Part shown: positions 20,527-31,618 of the stretch, piece by piece
Layout: each line of letters opens with the position of its first letter
How positions within the stretch are numbered: the first letter of the stretch is position 1
DNA from: Tenebrio molitor
Taxonomy: Eukaryota; Arthropoda; Insecta; Coleoptera; Tenebrionidae
Reading direction: 5' to 3'
NCBI RefSeq assembly: GCF_963966145.1
Contig: NC_091054.1
Location: 9,424,001 to 9,488,000, forward strand
DNA: 64,000 bases
Translations under genes and position numbers: made by a program
The notes under the pieces: generated by a model
What the model was told of the DNA's origin: nothing
Seen by the model: the letters and a program-made list of their open reading frames with translations, nothing else
Databases searched by the model: none

Positions 20527-22416
20527 TTACTGGACGTTGTCGCACATTTCGTCGAACGTGCACTCCACGCTGGCGTTGTAGTACTCGGTGAATTTGTCGA
20601 TATCGCACAGATCCGAATCAGGACAGCTTGGCATGCGGATCACGTCCTCTTGATGCAGTGTCAGGATTTTTTCCTGACCTTGGCAGCTAAAAAAATGCAA
20701 TAAAGACGCTTCAAATACAAATATCATCTCCGTACTTGAATAAAACAAATATTAAATTGGTCCCAAAAGAGTCTATCTGGCTCACGCGCCACTTCCTATT
20801 GGAATGTTTAGCAAAATCTGCAGCTCTTAAGTGTTCCTCTTCCCTGTATAACTCCATATGAGCCAACATCTTCAGTAAAGTGCCTGAATGAGTGAAATAC
20901 ACTGTGGCTTTTGGAAGACTTGCATTACTGAAACAGTCCAGGTAAGTCTCAGTTTACGTGACTGTTGGAAGCTGTACTTATTGAAGAATTCAAGCATATC
21001 ATTTAGAGCAGGACAGGCTTGTTTGTACGTCAGTTCATGACCATAACCGTCCACCCAATAGTACTTCAAGTCTTCAGCGTATTCCATTGCCTGAAAATTC
21101 AAAATAAAATAACTTCACTATTTTTTGAAAAATTACTTTAAAATCGTCGGTGCTGAAAGCTGAACACCAAGGTGACCTCCTCCTCTTGTGCCAAGCCGTC
21201 TCAAAGCTACAAACCATGTACATGGCATGTATATCATCTAAACAAAACAAAATTATTTTGAGCAGAACAAGTCAAAACATTTTACTCAAATCGAGCTCAT
21301 CACTAAATCCCAGTCTTCTATTGATTGCTTCAATAGTCTTTGCCATAAACTCGCTCTGTTCGAACTTTCTTCTCTCCGCAACTGCGGCAGGATTTTTGCT
21401 GACCTCTTTCCTCCACTTGTTACATAACTTATAAAACTGCAACAACGGATTGCACTGTGGGTCTGACAAGTGATTCTCCTTACCCTTAAGATTGGATCCT
21501 TTGTGAGTGGCTCTGGAAACCGAATGTCCTTGACAACGTTTCTGCCAAAGAGTCCTGCAGCAAAAGCCTGAGCACTCTTTTTGGTCCTTTGGGTTGCAGT
21601 AAATTTTAACTGAAATTACCCGATTATTCAAGTGGCTCTGCACATCAATTTCAACTCAGGTAATTATACAGTTTAGGTCGACAAATCTGAGGCATGCGCA
21701 AATGAAATTCCGAAACTCAGTGAATCTAAAACTGGGTTCAATATATACGGGTCATACGTGACATTCAATCATTTGCGCATGCGTCAGATTTGTCGACCTA
21801 CACTGTATAATTACCTCAAATCCTCAACTCACTTTGATTGAGGAATCACTGTAAACATTGCTCAAAATACTAGGAAAGCGATTTTGTAGTCTCTCAGCCA
21901 GGAGCAGCATCTCATCTTCACCTTCATGAGTCAGTCTCTTTTCGTCCTTGTCCTTCAATTTGCTGGTCCAGGAACGGAACAAATCCAAGTTAAGATTGCT
22001 AATGTCATCTGGAATTTCACACAAATTAAGAGAACTTCACAAGATTTGTTTTACCTGTTGCTTTTGACAGATTCTCTAAAATCAAGTCCCTAATCTCCAC
22101 GAGCCTAGTGTTCATCTTGTCTATGAGTTTCGCATTGGGGTTCCTGGTGCCGTGCCTCACCATTGCCCACAATTTCTCGGCGCGGCAACCTAAATATAGG
22201 TTAGGTCACATTTTCAAAACCGCTTGTTTTTCTAGAATACGTACCCTCATATTTAATCTCGCTGGAGTTTTGGTTAGCCACAATTCTGTACGGAGTTTTC
22301 GTCCCAAGATAACTCTCAAAGTCGCTCCCGTTTTTTGTGCATTCTTTGGAAACTCCGGAGCACAGCAGAGTCACAAAAAACCACCACAAATAATTTGGAC
22401 CGTTGAAATTCATCAT
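20527..22416 (-). CDS. Minpp1: Multiple inositol polyphosphate phosphatase 1
   Basis: Eight minus-strand exons: 22245-22416, 22055-22189, 21833-22008, 21286-21610, 21137-21237, 20978-21090, 20736-20927 and 20527-20686; 457 aa. A hydrophobic signal (YLWWFFVTLLCSG) is followed by GTKTPYR, then the histidine acid phosphatase motif RHGTRNP (nucleophile His), FTATQRTKKSAQAFAAGL, WCSAFSTDDFK and EDLKYYWVDGYG. The expected proton-donor tripeptide His-Ala-Glu is replaced by His-Ser-Gly (YFTHSGTLLKML). MINPP enzymes dephosphorylate inositol phosphates including InsP6 in the secretory pathway. The gene lies between two DIS3L2 paralogues on the same strand. Intron 3 holds a MITE. Confidence 0.88.
21660..21815. 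mobile_element. MITE in MINPP1 intron 3 (TCA duplication)
   Basis: Begins GGTAATTATACAG and ends in its complement CTGTATAATTACC. Arms of about 48 bp include TAGGTCGACAAATCTGA and GCATGCGCAAATGA. TCA flanks both ends, a 3-bp duplication compatible with PIF/Harbinger-like elements. 156 bp. Confidence 0.85.
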
Positions 22417-22650
22417 CGAGATGTGTCACGTCTACGATTTACCGTGGCAACGCAACTGGTGCGTATATTAATCACATTTTATAACAAAATAGAGGTGAAG
22501 GTACCGTTAACATAACCTACAAAACTGACAGGTGTCATGTAATGTAAACAAAAACATCTGGTCCTGGTGTACAGTGACACAACTGCATAATGTTGACGTA
22601 CAGCGCAATAAAAACACATGTTTCGAAAAAATGTATTTACAAAATCAGTC

Positions 22651-25077
22651 TCACGGCCTGCACAGTTTAGCTTTTAATTGATTTGATCTGGCACATTTCG
22701 CCAGTTCGACCCTGACCAAGCTAAAAAGGTCCACAACAATTGAGTCTTCTGGTTCCGTGATAGTTTTTGGGAATTTGATTTGCATCCTCCACGATCTAGA
22801 GTTTTCGTTTCCATCAACGCGTTCAGACGTCCAAACCCACTCGTCGTCGAAAGTCTGCAACAGTCAAGTCTTCATTTGAGCCACCACTCTTCAATACGTA
22901 CATTAGTGTAAATTCTCACAGTACTCCTAGTTTTCAGGACTATGACATCGAAGGATTGTTCCTTAACGCGACACACTACACCCGTCTGGACGTAAGGTCG
23001 GTGCCACTCTATGTAATAATTCAAAAACAAGTCAAAACTAGCTTTCTGCGCACTTTTCGCTTGAATTTCCTTGTTGTTACAATTGTTGGCGATGTTTGCA
23101 ACATGAGCCGGACTCCATTCGGGCTTCGGAGTGTATTTGAAGCATGCTGCTAAGAGTCGATGGGTCATAACATCAGCATACCTTCTAATAGGCGACGTGA
23201 AATGAGTATATACGGGAAAACCAAGACCAAAGTGTCCCAAATTGGAATGTTCTTTGCAACTGCCACTGCACACATACTTCTGTTTCTTCATGCAGTTGTG
23301 CACCAACCATTTCAGGACTATCTCACGAATTCGTCCTGAAAACGTCTCTAAGCTTTAAACATCCAAAACAGACTCATCACTACCTAGATCATCATCGCCG
23401 ACATATTTGTCGAGACTCTTTTGGATCTCTTTCGCGGATGACGCATCTATGTGGATGCCCACACCAGCTAGTTTGTTCCTCAACTTAGACATTTTAGCTG
23501 GAATGGGACCTGCATGTGTTCTGTGAAGTCAAAAATTAGTACTTGTCAATTGTGCAAACTCCTCTACCTTAACAGCGCCAAGTCGGGGAACTCTCTGTAA
23601 ATTCTTTGAGCCACTGTGGCGTTCGCCAAGAGCATAAACTCCTCGACCAGCTCTTGTGTCGGTACCTTGTCTTCGTTGACGATGTCGAGTGGTTCCCCGC
23701 TTGCGTCGAACAGAAACGACGCTTTCACGTGACCGGTGCTGACTCCATAGTAGAGCTTCCTGTGATTCCTCAAGAGGGACGCCATTTTGTGCAAATTCTT
23801 CAGTGATTTGCTCAAATCAGCAAGAGTGAAACCGTTCAGAACCTGGACGGGTTCGTCTAAAGCGTCGTCGATTAGCTTGTGGGCTTGGGTGTAGGTCAGT
23901 CTAGCGCACGAATTTATCACAGTTTTGACACCTCGCCTCTTCACGATCTGGCCGTTGGGTGTTATCTCCCAGAAGATTGAGAATGTGCGTTTGTTACATC
24001 CAGGAAACAACGAACACTCTGAACGCAACTCGTCTGGGAGCATGTGGCACACTTGGTCCATCAAATACACTGATGTAGCTCTATCCCTAACTGCCTCGTC
24101 CACCTGAGTGTGCTCTCTCAAGTAGTACGAAACGTCGGAGATGTGTACAGAAATTTCGTAGTTTCCGTTGGAGAGCTCTTCGCACGAGAGAGCGTCGTCA
24201 ATGTCTGCGGTTCCAGATTTGTCGATGGTAAAGACGCATCTGCGCCTCAAGTCTTCTCTGTAACACTCCATTTGACTCCATTGGACGCATTTCGCAAGCA
24301 CAGCTTTGTCGAACTTTGGATTTATGCAGAACTCTCTCAATACGACGACTCTCTCGACTTGGAAGTTTCCACTGACTCCCAAGACTTCGACGATTTCTCC
24401 AAGCGCTTGTCTCACTTTGGACCATTTTGACATTTTCACGAAGAAAAGAATGTCTTTGAAGCGGGCGGGGTCTGTTTCAAAATCAGCCGGCCAGTGGGAC
24501 TTGTGGATGTGCATCTTTGGAACTTTCTTGTCTCTCGGAGAGAACAACGCAAAATTTTTATTTCCTTCCAAGGGTTTCAGATAACCTACAGCGGATCTGG
24601 GGTGCACCTAAGATAACACAACTAGAGCTTGAAATGTGACAACTCGGGACTCACCTTCTTGGCAATGTGCACAACCTCCACTTCCGTTTTTTGGTCGTTC
24701 AGAACCGACTTCTTTTTCAAAATCACTTCATCCTTGTCCATCGCTCGATTCCTGCCAATTAAAGAGCTGATCACATAATTGAATTGTGAACACTCACTTT
24801 CCACAAAACACATTTTTGTGAATTTCGGATTTACGCTGAACACTCCTCTGACGAGCTGTCCACTTTTTAAGCCTTGCTGAACTTCTTTTGGCGAAATATG
24901 ATTTGGAAAGTACTTTGGTTCTTTATTTCTTTCTCCATTTTCTTTCAGATCTTCACTACTCCCTGTCGACGACATTTCCAATTCCATCACCCAAACTTTT
25001 AGTTCACAATGTTTCCTGTCACATGAGGGAGTCCCCGATCTTTCCACTTCTCCTTTAGTCACAATCAGATGCGTCAT
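22651..25077 (-). CDS. Compact DIS3L2-like exonuclease paralogue
   Basis: Minus-strand exons 24655-25077, 23568-24607, 23384-23520, 22902-23335 and 22651-22854 give 745 aa. Internal exon sizes 137 and 434 bp and all phases equal those of the neighbouring DIS3L2 gene, proving common origin. It has FPNHISPKEVQQGL, the RNB motif FTIDKSGTADIDDALS (all four Asp kept, but the Pro and Arg of the usual PxxARD are changed) and HFTSPIRRYADVMTHRLL. The basic N-terminus of the long form is missing. Start codon uncertain: a later Met (MELEMSSTG) would fit as well. Probably an active RNase, perhaps with altered substrate choice. Confidence 0.83.
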
Positions 25078-25445
25078 CAAAGTTATCTACTACACTAGTC
25101 GCTGTACAAATTAACTCTGACTGATGGTCCGAGTGCACTTGTTTGAATAATATACAACTGGTGCTATTTATTGGTACAAACAAATCATCTAGAATAACGG
25201 GAAAATTTTAGATAAAGAAATCAGTCACAACTGAGATATGCATCTTGATAAGAAAAATATTTTTAAACAGGAAAATAGTACTAAATGAAATTACAACATT
25301 AACTTGCGATGTCAGTTTGTTTATTTTTCTTAAGAAATATAAACTAATTGCAATTATTGTAGGTATACTATACTACTTTATCATTCTTGTGACTAAAATA
25401 AAGACCATAATTACTGTACTCAGATAATAATCGTTAAATATTTTT

Positions 25446-25717
25446 TTGTTCGACGCTGTCAGAATTTGAAAATTTTCTCCTGTGTAAGCGGATTTTGATA
25501 AATGTCACAACTTGTCAATACGAAACGTCAAGTTAATTTTAAAGATTTTAAGCGATTTGGAGCCTTTAAGGGGCTCGCCGAACAAAAAAACCATGTATTC
25601 AACTCGTCCGTATGTAAATTGGGCCTTTTTTGGCACTCGTGAGCCTTTAAAACGGCCGTTTCACACGCGTTTTAAAATAGTCCACTCGTGCCAAAAAATT
25701 CATTAAATAAACTACTA
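25446..25717 (+). repeat. Dumbbell foldback family A, copy 3
   Basis: Left end TTGTTCGACGCTGTCAGAAT, first hairpin closing at GGCTCGCCGAACAAAAAAAC, second hairpin with GTAAATTGGGCCTTTTTTGG. The right arm is shortened, and the end reads TAAATAAACTACTA. Same orientation as the copy at 6054. Confidence 0.8.
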
Positions 25718-26296
25718 TAACAGACGCCAGACCAACAAAATAACGTAGGCAAATAAAAATAGGTGTATGCGATTTTTTTTTGAATACAACAGTGTCCCTG
25801 TGACTGCGATGCTTGGTTTAGGAGCTGTGAGCGTTACAATACCTCTCCTACATAGACATTACATTTAGTTAACGTCAAAAAAGATCGTAAATATAAATCT
25901 CGGCCCAATTCTGTTTAATTCATACTATTTTTATAGAGTAACAATAACTTATTTAATAAGAGTGTGCGAAGGTTAATAAAAAAATTAAATTATGAAAATG
26001 TCATCTTACATATGAATAGTCTTATAGTCTATGAAAGTAGGTAGAACATCCATATTATTTCGTAATTCTTGTCAAAATATCAGATTATATTTCGTTATTT
26101 TGTTTTTAATTTAGATTAATTACAAATCGTTCATTGGGAATTTACGAAATTAAATCTTATCTTTGATGACGAACAAATGGATTAGATCTCCAAAACAATT
26201 TTAATTTTAAATTGTTTTCTATTATCAATGCAACGTTTTAGATTGAAACATTGGGAACATACAGGAAACGTATTATATTGTCTTGAATGGAGTAGG
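25718..26296. other. AT-rich spacer, no gene seen
   Basis: No coding frame or convincing repeat was recognised here. Confidence 0.45.
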
Positions 26297-26375
26297 TACA
26301 GTTAAATTCAAAATTATAGAGTACACCTAATTTTCTACAGTGTAAAATGCACTTACATTTTTTCGTCAAAGATCA

Positions 26376-26540
26376 ATGTCATTTTTGACAAACAAAATGC
26401 CTAGTCTAACCGAATACGCGAAAGTGGTCATTCTTTCCAAATTAGAAGAAGGGTGGTCGATCCGGAGGTTAGCTCAATATAATAACATCGCGAAGAGCGC
26501 CGTGCAGAGGATAAAACAGACAATATTATGGTGCTCTAAA
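26376..26540 (+). pseudogene. Transposase N-terminal helix-turn-helix remnant
   Basis: Reads MPSLTEYAKVVILSKLEEGW then SIRRLAQYNNIAKSAVQRI, a typical Tc1/mariner-family DNA-binding helix-turn-helix (E-G-W-S-I-R-x-L-A ... S-x-V-Q-R-I). The frame leaves homology and soon stops, and no DDE/D catalytic region is present. Confidence 0.75.
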
Positions 26541-26579
26541 ATATCAACGACATTTATGTTATCAAACTTACCTAACCTG

Positions 26580-27512
26580 AAATTTGGCCGTCATATTTTT
26601 TATATATAGTGCGTTCGTAAAGTTCGGAATAAATTCAATAAAATTGTAAGTATTAATTTCTGAGAAAAATCCTTGAAGAGGTCAACTTTGTTTTTAAAAA
26701 GTGCATGTTGTACAGTACGTTATTTAAGTTGACAGCTTGTCGTCTCCTAATAATGACGTCATCAATAATTTTTTTAAATGACAACCCTAACTTTTTTCAT
26801 CTTTTTCTGGTAGACCTTCTTAGTACTTAAACGACTAATGAAAAAAATTGATTTCTTATATAACAATTTTTTTGAGAAAATGACAAATTTTACTTAAAAA
26901 ATTTAACTTAATTTTTAATGTAATAATTTTAATTGACCTCAAATAAAATCAAATAAACATCTCAGGGTAACAATAAAATTCAACGCAAATGTTGAAATTG
27001 CCTCCCGCCAACTATTTGGCACTCACCGACACTTTGTACACTGCGCTCAATAATGTCAGGGCTTATTTGTTCCGTTTCAGAGCGAATTCTTTACCGCAAA
27101 TTGTTCTAAATTGTTTGGTCTATTAAAATAAACCTTCCATTGTAACTAAATCTATTGAAAAAAAAATTAAGTTAAAAATTAAATTAAATTTTTTGAAGTA
27201 AAATTTGTCATTTTCTCAAAAAAATTGTTGTGTAAGGTGTCAATTTTTTTTCATTGATTGTTTAGCTAGTATGAAGGCATACCAGAAAAATAAGAAAAAA
27301 ATGGGGGTTGTCATTTAAAAAAATTTATTAATGACGTCACTATTAGAAGATGATAAGCTGTCAATATAAGCAAAGTACTGAACAATATGCACTTTTTAAA
27401 AACAAAGTTGACCTGTTCAAGGATTTTTTTCAGAAATTAATACTTACAGTTTTATCGAATTTATTCCGAACTTTACAAACGCACTGTACATAAAAATACG
27501 ACGGCCAAACTG
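26580..27512. repeat. Long foldback hairpin, ~350-bp arms
   Basis: Left arm from TTTGGCCGTCATATTTTTTA through GTGCGTTCGTAAAGTTCGGA, the CAACTTTGTTTTTAAAAAGTGCA block and AATGACGTCA is matched by its complement on the right, ending GACGGCCAAAC. The arms pair for about 350 bp around a ~230-bp centre. Inner TIRs resemble yet another TA-inserting element. Confidence 0.8.
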
Positions 27513-27756
27513 TAATAAATCGACTTCTTGTTTTTGAGGTATACTCGATAATTTTGAAATTAACTGTACATACATTGAAGATGAAGATAACGTAAGTTAT
27601 TTTAAGTGGAAGTAAATAGATAAATAAATAATATGAGTCAAGAATATCTATATGCCCTGATACGTAATAAATGTGTAGTCAAATTAAACACAATACAATA
27701 CTAAAATACAATATAATTTAATTACTGTTTTTAGGACTGCTTAAACGAACACGAAA

Positions 27757-27904
27757 AATAGTATGTTACACTCGTTTCACAAGACATGTTGTCCAGTTCC
27801 TTCCTTTAAAGCACTCCTCGATACGCTCGTCGTGTCCTAAACTCTCTCGTTCGACAATGGACGACTGTCTTGTGCAACTCGTATAACAATATACTATTAT
27901 TTGA
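27757..27904. repeat. Foldback repeat, ACTCGTTTCACAAGACA arms
   Basis: AATAGTATGTTACACTCGTT and CACAAGACA pair with the complement at 27865-27904. The centre carries CTCCTCGATACGCTCGTCGTG, split by a short unpaired stretch. About 148 bp, non-coding. Confidence 0.7.
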
Positions 27905-28260
27905 CAGATGTTCTCAACATTTATTATTTATCTTGCGTACTTCCGACTACTCAAATAACTTCTCTTCACTACTCTATTCAGTTCACTTATTCCACCAATG
28001 GGAATGTAACACGTTTTCAGTGAGTTACAACTTTTCCAACATAAAAATTAGATTAATAGATAACAATTTATATTTAAAAATTAACAGGAAATTTGAAAAG
28101 CTTTTAAGAATAATAAATTATATTATACTCTATCCGATTTGTTCGTCATCAGTGATAAGATTTAATTTCGTAACTTTACAACACACGTTTTGTAATAGTT
28201 CCGAATTCGAAAAACTTCCTTAGTAAGTAATAATATCTCTACCTGGTTCAATTCTTAGTA

Positions 28261-28620
28261 AATTATTTTATTGTTTTCAACTGTCATACATTTTTATTTT
28301 GCTCCTTTGTAAACTGCCTCTTAACTGCCCTAAAGCAAAATGAGCAGATAACGAACCGTTGCCCTAGGCCTAGACAACACATTCAACGTCACATTTCTGA
28401 CAAAACTGTCAAAAGCAAATGCGAAACCATTTTTAAAAGATTTGGAAGCTTCAGGGACGTCGTTTCAAACAATAAAATTTTGTCTGCAACTCGTTTCTGG
28501 GTAAATTGGGCTTTTCTAATTGCCCTCGAGGCCTTAAAACCCTCGCTACATTCGTGTTTTAATCTTGTCCCTCGGACAATTAGAAAAGCCCAATTTACAC
28601 ATTGCATAAATAACTATTCA
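28261..28620 (+). repeat. Foldback family E, copy 1
   Basis: Starts TATTGTTTTCAACTGTCATA and contains GTTTGGAAGC-like linker and a hairpin with stem GTAAATTGGGCTTTTCTAAT / ATTAGAAAAGCCCAATTTAC. The loop reads CCTCGCTACATTCGTG. It ends GCATAAATAACTATT. The second copy, same orientation, is at 34685-35047. Confidence 0.8.
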
Positions 28621-28856
28621 TATTTATATCGAGAATCTTCCTTATCCGTATAATATCTTAGTTGTTACTGATTTATTTTGTCTATGTTATTTCTGTTGCT
28701 TAATCTGCAACCAAGTGTATCAAAACCGCCAGTAAGAGTTTTTTGTGCAGCGACGATTGTACTCGTAGTAAAGAACTTTAATGATGCATTTAGTGGTGAA
28801 TAAAGTATAAATGGAAAGATAGGGAACTCCCTCATGTGACAGGAAAAATTGTAAAT

Positions 28857-29405
28857 TAAAAGCTTGGGTGATGGAATTGGAAATGTCATTGACAGCGAGT
28901 AGTGAAGATTCTGAAAGAAAATTAAGAAGGAAATAAAGAACCAAAGAAAATACTTTGCGAATCATATTTCGGCAAAAGAAGTTCAGCAAGGCTTAAAAAG
29001 CCAGAGGAGTTATCAGCGTAAACCAGAACATTTACAAAAATGTGTTTCATGGAAAGCCAGAGTTTACAATTCAGTCATGTGATTAGCTCTTTAATTGACA
29101 GGAATCGAGTGATGGACAAGGATGAAGTGATTTTGAAAAAGAAGACCAAGAACGACCAAAAACCGGAAATGGAGGTTGTGCACATTGTCAAGAAGGTGAG
29201 TCCCATTTCTAGCTCCAGTTTTGTTATCTTAGCTGCACCACAGATCCGCTGTAGGTTATCTGAAATTTTGCGTTTTCTCTCCGTGAGACAAGAAAGTTCC
29301 AAAGATGCACATCCACAAGTCCTACTAGCCGGGTGAGTTTGAAACAGACGCCGACCTGTTCAAGGACGTTCTTTTTTATGTGTCAAAATGGTCAAAAGTG
29401 AAACG
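28857..29405 (+). pseudogene. Decayed copy of the DIS3L2-like paralogue
   Basis: Plus-strand sequence resembles exon 1 and the start of exon 2 of the gene at 22651-25077, in opposite orientation. Fragments include MCFMESQSLQFSHVISSLI, RNRVMDKDEVILKKK and VEVVHI-like EVVHIVKK. A GTGAGTCCC donor and a TATCTTAG acceptor bracket an intron of nearly the original length and sequence. Then comes DNA coding RSAVGYL-like residues with a small deletion and frameshift. Stops interrupt the first part. The rest of the gene is absent. Confidence 0.85.
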
Positions 29406-30040
29406 GAGGGATTAAAAAAAAATTGAGATCTAAAGAAGTTTTATTTTCGACGAGTAATGAACAAAAATAATATATTTTTAGTGAACCCTCCTGAGTCCTG
29501 ATGGTGGAATATATGTAAAGACTCCTATGCCACTAATTAATACCAACAAAAACACAAGAAAACACTGAAGGATACAAATCAAGTTTTTTGTTGTTGTAGA
29601 ATTTACATAGAAAAAACACCATTAACGCTAAAAGAAGTATAAAAAATTAAATTTTAAATGTCATTCCACGGAATTTTTACTAGAGTGTTATAAACATGTA
29701 TTTTTACATCGTAATTGGGTGTAAAATTTGCATAACGTAACTATACTATCTCAAAGGTCGATTGGTGTGATTACTTGGTTGCCTAAAAACAAGAAGCTTA
29801 AAGATAACGTAATTTAAAATATACAATTTTGAAACAAATTGATTGAAAAACGATAAAAACAAATGTATTGTTAAAAAAAAGGTTCAACTGCTATGTTCCC
29901 AACACTTGATTACTTCACGTATTTTCGAAAATATTTTGCTACATTGTCTAACCAATATTGCAACAATAACGTGGACGTCTTCCTATATTTGTCAATCTGT
30001 CATTTAAACACGGTCTTTAAAATTGCCAAATATGTATGTA
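29406..30040. other. AT-rich spacer, no gene seen
   Basis: Only short open frames; no motif recognised. Confidence 0.45.
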
Positions 30041-30550
30041 CAGTCGGTTGCAAAAAAATTGAGTACATCATAAAAATCAAGAGCACTGAATTTTCCTATT
30101 TTTAACACATGTAAATCAGGTTTTTCTGACTTTTAATGGCATGCTTTATGCTTTTTCAAATAGGTTATTTCTGACACAGAGAATATCATTATGCCTGACG
30201 TAAGAAATGAAAAATTTTGACATTTTGCTTGTCTCGGTAACATCAAAATTGACAACAAAAAGGATTAGTTAAGCTATAGAAAATTTGATGTACAGTTGCG
30301 GCCAAATAAAAGCGACCACTAAATTGACATTGGTTTTTAAAATGAAAGTTTCTCTGGTAACCAGATACCCATACCTGTGGCACAACATAACAGTGACGGA
30401 TGATGTTAATTTGAAAAATAGTTTTTTATGTTATCTCCTAGGAGATGATTTTTCAGTTGATTTAATATTTAATTCCGATTTACAATAGAAAAAATTGCTG
30501 CCCACTTTTATTTGGCCGCAACTGTACTCGATTTTTTTTGCAACCGACTG
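30041..30550. mobile_element. MITE with CAGTCGGTTGC termini, host of a nested MITE
   Basis: Left CAGTCGGTTGCAAAAAAATT and right AATTTTTTTTG-type complement ending GCAACCGACTG. The left is preceded by TA. Its right arm is interrupted by a second element at 30293-30524. Confidence 0.8.
30293..30524. mobile_element. Inner MITE with CAGTTGCGGCCAAATAAAAG termini
   Basis: Begins CAGTTGCGGCCAAATAAAAG and ends CTTTTATTTGGCCGCAACTG apart from one mismatch. TA flanks it at 30291-30292 and 30525-30526. It sits inside the terminal repeat of the outer element, so it inserted later. 232 bp. Confidence 0.85.
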
Positions 30551-31618
30551 TGTACTTATGTACTTATTACTGAAATGCATGTGTGTTTAGTCATTCCTTT
30601 AATTCGGAACAGGTTTCTCAGATTGTGGAACCTTTCCAATTCATTTTCTTTTATTTGCACTTCTAACTTGAACAAATCTATTGGTTACCTACCTATTTCT
30701 TTTATAAAGCATCATTCTTGCCATAAATCCACTCATCATTGTTGTATATTCCATTTTAATAGTAAGACATTACATTAAGACAATAAATAAATCCTGTTTC
30801 CAGAAATAATTCATTTTATTATTGCCAAAGTAAGAAGTTGTTACATTTAGGTATATACAAAATGTTTACTACTCATCACAGTAAGTAACTCCAGTCAGAG
30901 AGAAATAGTAAATCGACAGTCATGGACAAGATAAAACCTCTTTTGCTTCCTCGATACCTTGAAAAATAATAAAAACTGTAAACTGCAAAGTGACAAGTGC
31001 TGGCTGTCAAATGTTAAATTTACAAGTCCAGAAGAAGCGGCAAATGCATACGTACAGCGTAAATTATACATCCAACCGGGATGTAATAAACATTTCTAAT
31101 AACCTTGTATTTATTACAAATAAGTGAAGAGTTTCGCTTGTCTTGTACAGTGTTGAGGTGAATGAAAAGAAGAGCTTCCATTCATCACAATCCCCAGATC
31201 CGCCAGTTTTACTTTCGCGAAATCGTCAGACCCCAATCATCTCGCAAGAAGCGCTCCACTTCTCCATGACGTAACACCTCCGGTCTTGTTCCCAATTTTA
31301 GGCCACAGTCGGAAAAGAAAGTGACCGTATCGGCAATCCATCCGCTCACGATGCCTCCGACCATTCGTCTATCGAAGACCCATCGAGAAGGTGCATTTCC
31401 TAGTGTCACTCACACGTCATGATCTGCGATTGAACCATTTTTCCGTCGAAATCGATCAGGTGCGAAAGTTCGAACAGTTGGCACGCATGCGTGCGTAAAA
31501 CGCGCTTTCGGTACCGCTCCGGTAGTGCAGAAGCGCGGCGCCCGGACTGGCCGACGAACGCGCGGTTTTGTGAAAATGTGACGTTTCGCGTGGACGAACT
31601 CTCGATCGTTTTCGAAAA
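30551..31618. other. Upstream region of the phospholipase gene
   Basis: No credible gene. The last ~200 bp are GC-richer and CpG-rich, plausibly the promoter/5'UTR of the gene starting at 31619. Confidence 0.4.

Larger units (their letters stand above)
26297..27570 (+). mobile_element. Tc1/mariner-like element relic
   Basis: Outer inverted repeats TACAGTTAAATTCAAAATTA (left) and the complement of a copy ending TTTGAAATTAACTGTA (right), with TA borders. Just inside the left end lies a transposase N-terminus (26376-26540). The catalytic part has been replaced by, or lost to, a long hairpin at 26580-27512. Confidence 0.75.

Noticed and set aside
31209..31409. A 66-codon minus-strand frame with a soluble, non-repetitive composition
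   Set aside because: Considered as part of a gene antisense to the PLA2 promoter, but no homology, ATG or splice continuation could be supported.
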